Shown here: positions 25,101-37,100 of the stretch, in pieces
Position numbering within the stretch: the first letter of the stretch is position 1
How the letters are laid out: each line of letters starts with the position of its first letter
Assembly (NCBI GenBank): GCA_964017235.1
Contig: OZ024940.1
Span: 26,603,615-26,667,614, forward strand
Direction: 5' to 3'
Length of the DNA: 64,000 nt
From: Sabellastarte sp. h YS-2021
Taxonomy: Eukaryota; Annelida; Polychaeta; Sabellida; Sabellidae
Made by a program: the position numbers and the translations under genes
The notes under the pieces: generated by a model
Database searches by the model: none
The model's input: only the letters and a program-made list of their open reading frames with translations
What the model was told of the DNA's origin: nothing

Positions 25101-28100
25101 TACGCTCAGTCCTGCACTCTGTTCCTGAGAAGGTACTCCCCTCTCATGCCTCTCAGATATGCCTTGCCAATCGTTTTGTCACTTTTTTCTCAGATAAAAT
25201 CAGAAAAATCAGGGACTCCTTTACTAACACTGACTCCTTCACTCTTCCTGCTCCTTCAGATGTACCCAAATTTGACCTTTTTAAAGCAGTTTCTGAGGAT
25301 GAAGTACGGAAAGTAATTACCAAGTCACCAACCAAATCTTGCCTCCTCGATCCATGGCCTACTTTCCTAGTTAAAGAATGTTTGGATATTCTCCTCCCCT
25401 CAGTTACTAAACTTGTCAACTGTTCTCTAACTGAAGGTGCTGTCCCGGGTGGTTTAAAAAAGGCTATTGTCTCTCCTCTGATAAAAAAGTCTTCACTACC
25501 ACCGGATGAATTAAAAAACTACCGACCTGTCTCTGGCTTGAGTTTCATCTCCAAACTTGTTGAGCGTGTAGTTGCTTCGCAGTTAAATGACCATGTTGCC
25601 TGTAACGGACTTGAAAATGTCAGTCAATCAGCCTATAAGCAAGGTCACTCGACCGAAACTGCACTACTGTCTATTAAAAATGAAGTCCACCTTGCTCTTG
25701 CTAGAGGTGAAGCTACTGCTGTTGTTCTCTTGGACCAATCAGCAGCATTTGACACCATTGATCATGGTACGCTTATTGAGTGTTTGAGTTCCTGGTTTGG
25801 TGTTGGAGGCGTGGTTCTGAACTGGTTCAAGTCGTACCTCTGTGACCGCTATCAGTGCATCAAGATTGGTTCTGTTTTATCCGATGCTAAAAGGCTATTG
25901 TACGGTGTGCCCCAGGGCTCTGTCCTGGGGCCGATCTTGTTCTCATTATACACTACCCCCCTCAGTAAAGTTATTCAAAATCATCCTGGCATATGTTTCC
26001 ACTTTTATGCAGACGACACACAGTTATATGTTCATCTCACACATAACCATGCCACTCAGGCCTTTGATAGACTGAAAAACTGCTTGGATGATGTCAGAAA
26101 GTGGCTTTCTGCAAATAAGCTTAAACTAAATCCAGACAAGACAGAATTTATTCTGTTTGGCTCAAGAAATGTCCGCACAAAACTCAGGAAATTTTTCCCA
26201 GTTAATATACTTGGCAACCTCCTTTCACCTGTCGATGCAATTAAGAACTTAGGTGTCTGGTTTGACTCTGATTTTTCATTCTCTTGCCATGTCAGGAATA
26301 CCTGTAAGGCTAGTTTTGTTCATATCAGAGATTTAAAGCGACTCAGAGGATATCTTACACGTGAAGCTGCTCTTTTAGCTGCAAATGCCTTGGTGGGAAG
26401 TCGTCTTGACTACTGTAATTCCTTGTTCAGAGGTCTCTCTGCTCTAGACATTCGGAGGCTCCAATGTGTTCAGAACAGTCTTGCAAGAATTGTGGCTAAT
26501 ACCACCAAATACTCACATATCACTCCTGTAAGAAAGAGTCTTCATTGGCTGCCTGTCTTGCATCGCTCTGTCTTCAAGACAGCCCTGTTGGTGTACAAGT
26601 TTCTACATAGTGGCCATCCAAAATACTTTGAACCTTTCCTTAAACCCAGGCATAGTGTGTATAGAACACGCAGAAGTCAATCTGATGGTGTGCTGCTTGA
26701 GGTCCCACATTGTGCTTCAATATATAAGTCTAAAAAGCATTTTGGCCTTAGCTTTGCATATGATGCCCCAAGGATTTGGAATGATCTTCCTGATGATGTA
26801 CGCTCAGCTAAATCTCTCTCCTCATTCAGAAAAAAGTTGAAAACTTACCTCTTTGAAAAAGCTTACCCACCCTAGATTATCCCTAGTTTTTCATTTTGTC
26901 TCTCCGTGGTGTCGACCCCTGCAATGTCTCTGATTTAACGATTACGATCTCTGATTTTGGCTTTCTGCGTCTTAGAGTCTATCATTAGATAGAGATTAAG
27001 CGCTATAAAAGTACTATTAGAATTAGAATTAGACTGGTGGCAGAACCCTGCAAACGTGATGAAAGGCTCAGACCTTCATCCCAAAGACCACAGTATCCAA
27101 CTCTTTACAGACGCCTCAAACGAAGGTTGGGGCTCTCACTTAGAACAAAGTTCTACCCAAGGTCTGTGGTCTCCCCAGGAAAAAGGCCTTCACATAAACG
27201 TCCTAGAATTGAAAGCTGTCTTTCTGGCCCTGAGACACTTCAAAGACCAGTGTCAGGACCAAACAGTGCTATTTGCGACGGACAACTCAACTGTGGTTGC
27301 TTACATAAACAAACAAGGGGGAACACACTCAGCGGAGATGTGTGCACTCCTGTGGAGAATCATGACCTGGTGCCATCACTTTCACATAACATTGAAAGCC
27401 AGGCACATTCCAGGGTGCCTGAATGTGATGGCCGACCTACTTTCCAGGTCAAATCAGGTACAGTCGACCGAATGGTCACTACATCCACAGGTGTTCAAAC
27501 AGATCTCCCAAAAGTGGTTCACTCCCCATGTGGACCTATTTGCCACTTATCTGAACCACAAGCTTCCACTGTATGTGTCTCCTATCCCAGACCCGAAGGC
27601 CTGGGACATAGATGCTCTAAACATAGATTGGACGGGTCTCACTGCCTATGCTTACCCTCCAACGGCTCTCTTTCACAGGGTGATCCAAAAAATCAGACAA
27701 TGCTATTGTCTGATCATACTTATAGCCCCAGGCTGGCCAGGGATGCCCTGGTTTTGGGACCTAGTGCAGCTCTCAACAGAGATCCCACTACAACTCCTGG
27801 TGTTGACAACACTCCTCAAGCAGTCCCACAATTACGTGTTCCACAGGAACCCGCAGCACCTCAACCTCCACGCCTGGTGTCTAGGAGTGGACAACTCCAA
27901 GAACAAGGCTTCTCTGTGGAAGTGGCAGAGAGAATTGCTGCACCTCAGCGGTCATCAACAAGGACCATCTACAAATCAAAGTGGGCCCTATTTGAAAAAA
28001 TGGTGCAGAGAAAATTCGGTGGATTTCTCCACTCCATCTGTGAAACAAATCTCAGATTTCTTCATGTATCTGTACCAAGACCTAAACAGGCGCCCCTCCA

Positions 28101-31100
28101 CCATTGATGGTTACAGGACTGCCATTGTTGACTCCTTGGGCCCATCGGGCCAACATATTGCTCATAATGAGGACCTTCATAGGTTGCTCTCCAGTTTCCA
28201 CAGGGATCGCCCCAAAAGTTCCAGAAATCTGGAGTGGAACCTTTCTGTTGTTCTCAATGAGCTCACAAAAGCACCCTTTGAGCCTATGAAAGGCACAGAC
28301 CTCAAACATCTCATTCTCAAAACTGCTTTCTTGCTAGCTTTGGCCTCCGGCAAGCACCGCAGCGAAATCCATGCCTGGGTCGCAAACAAAGTATCTAATC
28401 TAGGCCAATGGGAAAAGGTTGCCTTGTTCCCTTCTTCTGATTTCATAGCCAAAAACCAACTAGCAAGAGAAAGTTCTCAAAGTGTGTCTCCGGTGACTAT
28501 TCCTGCTTTGACTACCATTGTGGATAGACAATTCAAAGAAGACAGGACCCTGTGTCCGGTGCGGGCCCTGAGGTACTATCTAGACCGAACCAAGGACCTA
28601 AGAGGTTCCCGGTCCCTCCTTTTCATCTGCTTCAAGAAAGGACATTCCTCAGACATCAGACCCGCTACCCTCTCTTCGTGGTTGAAACAAACCATCCTAC
28701 TTTGTTATAAACAAGCAGACCAGCCAGCCTTGGATTTAGTCCAAGTCAAGGCGCATGACATTCGGGCCTTCGCAGCCTCTAAGGCGTTTTACAGTGGGGT
28801 ATCGGTGGACCAGATCATGCAAGCCTGTCACTGGAAAGCTCACAACACTTTTACCAATTTTTATCTAAAAGACCTTACTTGGTCAGACAATGACAACAAT
28901 CTGTATCTGGGACCAGTAGTAGCGGCACAGCAGGTCCTAGACCCTTCTCCTCAGTCCAGTCATCCTCGGAAAGAAAAGAAGGGGGGGGGAACATCCGCTA
29001 CAACCAAGTCTTCAGGAGTCTAAGCCCAGGGTCTAGGTATACGTCTACCTCATCAGGGTGTATCTGGTAAAGTCTATCTAATCTTTAATCATTTTAATTG
29101 TGCATTATTAAGGACCTGAAGGTTGTCATTTTTGCTCAGTTCCCGAGCCTTAAGCTCAGGTTCTTCCGTGATCGTCCTTGGGACTGACCCCGCCTGTGTA
29201 TCTTGGGTACACACCTTTTTCTCGTCAAACACCCTGACAGTTTTTAGCACTGTCATTCATTCATTCAGGTTTTTGGCTTCTACAGGCCCGGTCTTCGGGA
29301 TTGGGGCCCTGTAGACGGGACTCAGACTGGTACTTTTCGATCTTTCATTCTACTATTGTTATCAAAATTCTAAGAAAAAACAGACTTATCTGCCAGTCTC
29401 AGCTGTAATCCCTCCTCCGGACGGTTGGATTCAGCATTCAGTCCCACATAGTAAGCTATTGTAGCGCAATAAAATTGAAAATTTTAATTACTTAAATGTA
29501 GCTTTTATAAGCTACAAGCTTACCATGTGGGACTGAGGAGAGTCCCACCCTGCCTCCTCGCTGTATTACAGCTGAGGGGTATGGGCTTAAAATCTCAATG
29601 AGAAAAGTGGTTACAAAGGGGCAGATCATGTGACGACAACCTGAGGCTACGGCCAAGAATAAATGTCTTTTTTTCTTAGACGTTGGTCGTAGTTCCTCGC
29701 GGCAACTAATAAAGCATTCAGTCCCACATGGTAAGCTTGTAGCTTATAAAAGCTACATTTAAGTAATTAAAATTTTCAAATCTCTTAATAAAATTTTGAT
29801 GAGATTGAAATGCTTGATGCAAATTAACTTTCTTAGCAGCTAAAGGAAATATCTACAGCTTTTTCCATACAATAAGGAAATACAAATTTGTGATATTGGA
29901 AGTAACTAAATAATGGCAAGTATTTGCATAATAGAATGTCACATAAGTGATTTTCTGCTAAACAATGCATTTAATGCGAAAATTATAGTTGATGTATATT
30001 TAATTCACTTTTGTGTATCTGATAATCTTTTTACTTTTACTGTACAGGTGAGGTCGTGGGAACTGGGGCCAAGGGGGTTGGTGTACGACCGCGAGTGGAT
30101 GGTTACCACGGAGACAGGCATCTGTCTGTCTCAGAAACGTGAGCCGCGACTGTGTCTGATCAAACCGGAGGTGGACTTGAAGGGAGGGAAACTCAGACTC
30201 CGAGCAGAGGGTAAGGGCTTTTAGGAGTGCCAGTTAAAGGGTAAATATTTATTATTAAGGGATAGGCTTAGTAGTTTTCACAAAAGGTCTAAGCCTGGTC
30301 GTAGGGCTTAAAGTTTAGATTTTCGTCTCCTGTTTTTGGAACATTGTAGAGGAGCCCATGGGCTCAGATTTTATGGAGTTCTCAAAACGTCTCAGTGTCT
30401 GCTTTGGCTGATTAACTGGCTCAAATGCTGAGACTGGTAGGTAGTGGGCTTAGGTTTTGTAAACACAGGTTCAAATATGGCTGCCATAATTCTTTCTCCA
30501 CTTCAAAATTTGAAATAACCGAAAGTAAGATACAAATATATGAAACACCACCATAAAGTAGCTTTGGACATATTTATTTGGTTACAAGGTTTTCTTTTAG
30601 AAAATAGCAATTTTACCAGAGGTATAATGTGTCAAAGGATTTATGTCATCATCAGATAATTCTGACTCGAAATAACTGGTCACACCATGACACACCGTGG
30701 TTATTTTGATAATCACTGTGGTTATTTGAAAACCACTGTGGTTATTTGATAAGTTTGGTCTCAGCTGAAACCCCATCTGTGAAAACGATTTGAGACAAAA
30801 AGGCCAGATTTGAGCCAGTGGCTCAGTCTGAGACTTGGCTAAGTCTTGAGACCTTTCATGAAGGCCCCAGGGCTGCCACGAACAGAGTGAGGTATAAGGG
30901 ACCATTCGGGACTTAGTGAGGGGTTACTCATTTACAGGCGCATGGCACATGCTACAGGACTGTCAAACACAGGGTAAGTGGTTATGGACTGTCGGGGAAA
31001 GGGTAGGTGTTCAGGTGCTACCATGGGCAGGGTTACAGTGGGCTAGCAGTGATTGGCTTTCTAGTCTACGGGTTGAATATTTTAGGATGGTCAAAAAGAT

Positions 31101-34100
31101 TGCAAATAATCCATGGTTGTATCAGACAGGGTAAGTTGGAGAGATCTGATTAGGATAACTAGGAGTTTTCATGTATTTCCAGGTCACTCCGACCTTGAAC
31201 TTGACCTTGTCCAGAGGTCAGAGGTCGCTGTACAGGGCAAGGTCTGCCAGAGTAAAGTCTGTGGAGACAGGTGTGTATACATTTTACTAGAAGAACAATG
31301 AGTTTTAATCTGCCTGGTGTCTTCTCTAATTGACTGGTTTGAGGCACATTGTCCTACTCACAGGGGGGTACTCTGTATGCTAAACTAACAAACAAATTAA
31401 CAAAAGTGATATTTATTTATTTGGGGTTTTACGTCACTTTCAACACTGTACAGGTCATATCACGACGGGTAGTTGGAAGGGCAGAGGAAACCAGTACATA
31501 CACTTCGTCAGGGTTCTGTAATACTGTAAACTGACAACCAACGGCAAGCAACTACTAGCTTTCTCACTTGAAGGCCGTGCCGGGAACCGAACCCCGGCCT
31601 CAGAGGTGGGAGGCGAGAGTGTTACCACTCTGCCACTGTGGCCCCCAACAAATGTTATAGCCGAGGGACATTTTAGGTCAGTAATATATATGTGCAAGGT
31701 TCACGATGGTGTAATATTGTGCTGACCTATTTGAACAGTTGACCTTTGACCTTTATATTTGCAAGGTTCAGGGTGCTATAATATTGTGCTGGCCTATTTG
31801 AACAGTTGACCTGTGACCTATATTTTGCAGGGTTCAGGGCAGTGACTGTGGGGATGAGGCGTCTGTCTGGCTGGACCGTGTGCTGGGTCAGTCAGGTCTC
31901 AGACTGGTGAGACAAAGTGAGACGGACCACCGGAGTATCAGAATGTCTCAGCAGAGTAAGTGCAAAATGTCAATACAGTAAAGAACCCTTTAATTGTATC
32001 CACCGGATACCTCCGGTGGATACTTTGGTTTAGCATTCGCTACAACGCCGCCGTGTGTAGAGAGATTTTCGAGGTTAACGCTCTCCGAGGAAAACTACAC
32101 CAGCTAGGTTCATCAAATTTGCAGGATATCTTCTTGTGGAAGTAAGCTTCTCTGGGACTGAAATTAGCCTCCTTCTGAAATACAAGATGGCCGCCGTGGG
32201 CATTTCTTCGAAAATTATCTACCTTTTTCTACTGGCTGGTTCTCATAGGTAGAAGGTTGAATCCCTTCATAGGTGATATGTATAACAGATATACATGTCC
32301 TCTACAACCTTGCAGACATTTGACCTTGAAGCACTTAATTTAAGGTCATCCACAGAGTGCCAAAGTACCCCACATAGCCTGACTTTAATTAAATCCTGTA
32401 TTTATGCATCCCCCTCTATTGGCTCTTTCAGAAAGAAGCTTTACACCAAGGTATACCCACTTTAGTCTTAACATCCCTCCTTTTTTTCCATGGTGCTTGT
32501 CCCTTTCTGTCCTTGGATACTGATATTGGTCGACCATTTTGGTTATGCTGCATCTTAGAGTCCCCTTCTAAAGGAGAGATTAAGCGCTATAAAAGTCCAA
32601 TTAGAATGAGAATTGTACTGTCCAAAATAAGCAGTTTTCAGTCTTCCCCCAAAAAATACTGCTCTTTGTTTTTTGTATCGGAATACCATATTTTTCTAAT
32701 AAGTGCCCGGGTGAAGCTTTTTTTGCAGTGGGTAACGCACTCGCCTCCCATGTCTGTGGTCTTTGGTTTAATCCCCAGACCCTTTGTGGGGAAAGTTAGT
32801 AGTTGCTTACCAATGCCAATCAGCTTCAATTGCACAATCATGACCCACATTGTGTTAAAAGCGATGTTAAACCCAAATAAATTGAACATAGACCTGTTGC
32901 AATATTTAACTGATATGTAATATCCAGACTCAGAAATTCTAAATTTACTGATATCTCACTGGCCTTTTTGCTGTTATTTTATAACCACCGGTCACTGAAA
33001 ATTATTGTTACCTTCTGTACTCTTTCACTGTGGCAAATTATTAAATTTAAAACCTTCATAACCAATCGACATACAGCTTACAGTGATATGTTTCTGTATC
33101 AAGGCTCCTGATTGGTTAAAAATTAAATTCATGGTTTTACTTCCAGTTGACTCTGTTTAAATTTGTATCAGTGTATCTGATTGGTTGGAGGTTGAATTCA
33201 AACTTCACTTCCTTATTTGTTGCTGATTTTTGTTAAATTTCTAAGCCAAGCAATATGTAACTGAAGGAAAAATTGTCATTTCTTTTTTTTATTGCGTTAA
33301 TACATCCTATCCAATGGACAATTGCTAATCCGGACGGCGCAGACCGGCCTGCCAAACAACAGAAAAAGTCATCCTGTATGCATGCATACTGGCCGGCCGG
33401 CCCTGGAGTGCACTCGCCAGGTGGCGCATAGGTATTTGCTTACTGTCTAGACAGCGTGACGTCATGGCATCTTTTTCGTTTGGCGCGTGGATGTGCACAC
33501 AAATTTTCTGCTCTCAATAATTTTGTGGAATATCACCAAGATATTTGATTTTTAGTTGACTTATTTACTTTTACAAGTGGTGGAGATATAGACCATCATG
33601 TCTTCGCCTGGTCAAAAAAGGGGGAGTTGTGGCCATGCAATGGCCTCCTTTGATGGACATGCATTTTGCGCCCGCTGCAGGGACAAAAAGAAAGGGGAAG
33701 ATCCTTGTGTGAAATCACCAGAGAGTGAGTGTAACTTTTGCGTTGTTCTTACACCTGATCAAGTTGCTCAACTTTCTACTCCGTCTTATAGACTTAACAA
33801 GGGAAAAAGAGAGGCTAAGAAAATGGAAGCGACTCCTTCTAAGGACAGTTCTCTTGTCGACCCTTCCTCAGTTGCCGTTATTGGGCCTGTATCTGCCTCT
33901 GCTTCTGTTTCATCTCCTACCCCTGCAGTCCCTGAAAAGAAGGTCAAGAAAGATAAGCCAGCTTCTTCTAAATCTAAGAAATTTTCTGATAAGTCGGTCG
34001 AGGACTCCAAGTATGAAGAACTGGACAAAACTGGACCGACCGCTTCAATAGATTGGAAGCTCTTCTCATGGCTAAATCGCTACAACCTTCTGAACAGCCG

Positions 34101-37100
34101 ACCTTCTCAGCTTCAGTGAGAGTTCCCCCTTCTCTCTCTCCACCAACAGTTATTGCTAAAGATTCGGAACCATTCTTCCAACCTCTTTCATCAGGGCGCA
34201 CTGGCACCGACTCCTCTGTACTTGTACATCAGTCAGCCAGCCAGCCAGCCCGAGTCGGATGCTACCCTTAAGCGCACTGGAAAAGACATCTCTGCTACTC
34301 AGCATCTGTCATCCAGCCAGCTTGTGCCTGACCAACAGACTGTCAGATCTTCTTCATCACCAAAGCGCACTGGCACCGACTCATCTACCAAACATCAGTC
34401 AGCCAGCCAGCTTAAACAAGACCGACACCGGCCAAGGTCCCATTCTCCTAGGCGCACTGGCAGGGATTTCTCTGTCTCTGAACATCAATCAGCCAGCCAG
34501 CCTTGTTCCGACCGGAACTGACCTTCTATACATGCTGGTACCGACCCTTCTGCTCACAGACATTCTTCAGAAAGCGAAGTCCGGTCTGACCGACCTAAAT
34601 CTGCTCTGCCCACCGACTAAGGCTCTCCTACTTTGTGTAGACAGAGACGTGATAGTTCTTCTAGTGGGAGCTCTGCTTCTGGTACTGATTACTCTGACCG
34701 ACCACCTGTGGACTTATACGCAGAAGAGGGAGAGTTATCAAAAGATCAAGAGTGTACTACTACTGAGCCCGACCAAGCCATTAGTGAAGAACAGACTTAT
34801 AGGGAGACCATGAGTGGCATCAGATCATATATGGGCTGGTCAAACATCCCTGAACTGGATAGTGCTACAATGGGCTCAGATGATAACCCCTTTTCTGGTC
34901 CGAAGTCTTCTACCCCAGGGAAAGTCTCTGTCCAGATGCCCACGGAATAATGGCTTTGTAAAAAGCTCAGCAAATTGAACGTTACTCTGGTTGAGGGTTA
35001 TCCCTCCCGAAGTTCTGAAGCTGGTGGCTTCATGATGGACCAGTTCTTGAGGCCTGCAAAGTCACAGTCCAACTGGTACGGGCTGTCATCCGACCACAAA
35101 GCTGACCCTACCGCAGTCTCGACCTGGTGTACCGGTATCACTTCTACCCATCCTACTTCAAGGCGTATTTCTCAGGAGACACTCAGACGATGGGAGAAAT
35201 CTGCAAGAGAGGCCACAGTCATCTGCAACCAGGCTGCCAGCTTCAATAGATGTTTGTTCAAGGTGCAGCAGAATATGCAGGAACAATTTAAGATTGTACG
35301 CTCCGAAAGCAAGGGTAAAAGCTCATCCAAGGTGCCCACTGCCATGGAAGAAATGCAGTATCTCATGAACTTTAACTCTAGTATCTGCCAGGCTGCTGCA
35401 AAGACCATGGAGAACCTCACGGAGTTTGGTTTTATTTCCATGGGCAACTTGACATTGGCATGTCGGGACTCTTACCTCACACACATCAAGACAGGGATAA
35501 AACCAGACACTTTGGCCGGTCTATATACAGCTCCCATTCACATTGAAACTCTCTTTCCAGACCACCTTATTAAGAAAGCGGAGGAAGAGATAGTGCATTT
35601 TGAGAGTCTTCAAGTACAAAGAGCAAGGGTCGGTACCACCCCTATGAAAGGCCGGACAGGAAAGCAGACAGGAAATCTTCCTTCAAACAGGACAGGCCTT
35701 CCTGCAAAAACATTGACAAAGCTCAGCACAAGAGAAGTCGCAGGAAAGCAGCACACTACTCCTCGCGACCAGCCAAGGGCCAGCAGTCCTATAAATGACA
35801 ATCACTGTGTCGACAAGTTACAGGGAGGACTGCTGGCTGGGAGCCAGACATCAACACAAGAACACCTGATAAACAGTTCTGTAAACTTAAATGTTGTAAA
35901 TCCTGTTCATACTGCGCCCGGGCATTCCCAAAAGAAAGGAGTAAGTCCCAGGCCGCCAGTTTGTCATATGCCAACAGATTACAAATTAAAATATGTGAAA
36001 GGTATTTCTTGGGTGACTCAATTGTGTTGTGTAAAGCCTGTAACAAATGTCAAACTTGCTGCACAAAATCTTCCTGTAGGGGCCAGACTTCAAAACTTTT
36101 GGCAAACTTGGCTGCACCCTGGGTGCCGGTCCGAAGGTAGTTCAAATCCTGAAAGAGGGTTACACCCTCCCCTTTCGGATCCGGCCAAAACTAACAAGGT
36201 CTCCGACAGTCGTAAGCTGCTATGTCAATCCTCACAGGAGCAGCTACCTGTTGGAGGCATTACATCAGCTTATAGACAAAAATGCAATAGAACTGGTCCA
36301 CAATCAAACATCTCTGGGGTTTTTCAACAGACTATTTTTAGTCCCCAAACCCAACAACAAATGGAGACCTATACTAGACCTGAGCAAACTGAATCTCTTC
36401 CTCAAGACGGAAAAATTCAAAATGGAGACATCAGGACATCCCTCCAACAAGGGGAATGGGTTACCTCAATAGACTTCAAGGACGCCTACTTCCATATTCC
36501 AATACAGGAACAGTCCAGGAAATATCTGAGATTTCATGTCCAGGGTCAGACATACCAATTCAAAGCTCTGCCTTTCGGTCTGTCCACAGCTCCCTTGGAG
36601 TTCACTGTAGTAGCAAAGGAGGTGAAACTGATGGCCACACAAAAGGGTATAAGAGTCCACCAATACCTAGACGACTGGTTGGTGAGAGTCTCTTCCCACC
36701 GGGTCTGTCTCCAGCATACTCAGATTCTAGTGAAAATGTGCCAAAGGCTTGGCTGGCTGGTGAACGTGGAGAAATCGGAGCTGGAGCCCAAACAAGTCTT
36801 CGATTTTGTAGGCTACCAGTTCGACTTCAGGTCCGGTCAGGTCAGACCGACACTGGACCGGTGGCAAAACCTTCAGGACAAAATACTGGAAATACTGTCC
36901 TCACCGGCTTGTCCGGTCCGGCAGTTTATGTCTCTGATAGGGTTACTCACGGCCACAGAAAAACAGGTTCACCTAGGCCGCCTTCACATGCGACCTATAC
37001 AATGGCACCTCAAAAACAACTGGAGTGTTCCAGAGTCACTAGAAAAGGTCATTCCCATCCCCAGGTCCTTGCACCCGCACTTACAATGGTGGCTAGACAA

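Larger units (their letters stand above)
23356..27034 (+). mobile_element. Nested CR1/L2-like LINE inside DIRS A
   Basis: APE-type non-LTR element inserted between the RT and RNase H of DIRS A. Left junction TTTTTTGTGGT, right junction ...TTAGACTGGTGGCAG: the DIRS sequence TGGT occurs on both sides, a likely 4-bp target duplication. The 5' UTR-like part is 23356-23724, coding 23725-26875, then a 3' UTR with GATTAAGCGCTATAAAAGT and an (ATTAGA)n tail. Microsatellite tails and very short duplications fit L2/CR1-type elements. A 3' fragment of the same family is at 32465-32620. Confidence 0.88.
19742..29780 (+). mobile_element. DIRS retrotransposon A (10.0 kb including a nested LINE)
   Basis: Tyrosine-recombinase retrotransposon in MOCOS intron 8. 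The left terminus (19742-19895) is repeated inverted at 29605-29735. The internal complementary region (29435-29536) joins reverse complements of the outer left and outer right ends, the hallmark of DIRS elements. The order inside is gag-like, RT, [LINE insertion], RNase H, tyrosine recombinase. Without the LINE it would be about 6.36 kb. Gag is broken by frameshifts and stops, RT by a frameshift near 23042 and by the LINE. Confidence 0.92.

Noticed and set aside
23725..26875. LINE ORFs as a host reverse-transcriptase gene
   Set aside because: Flanking target duplication, (ATTAGA)n tail, insertion inside a DIRS ORF and an internal frameshift mark it as a dead transposon copy.
30916..31134. 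Extra MOCOS exon starting at a CATTTACAG acceptor near 30937
   Set aside because: The exon 9 to exon 10 join at 31183 already gives the correct phase and family sequence. Nothing in the 30938-31134 translation matches MOCOS.
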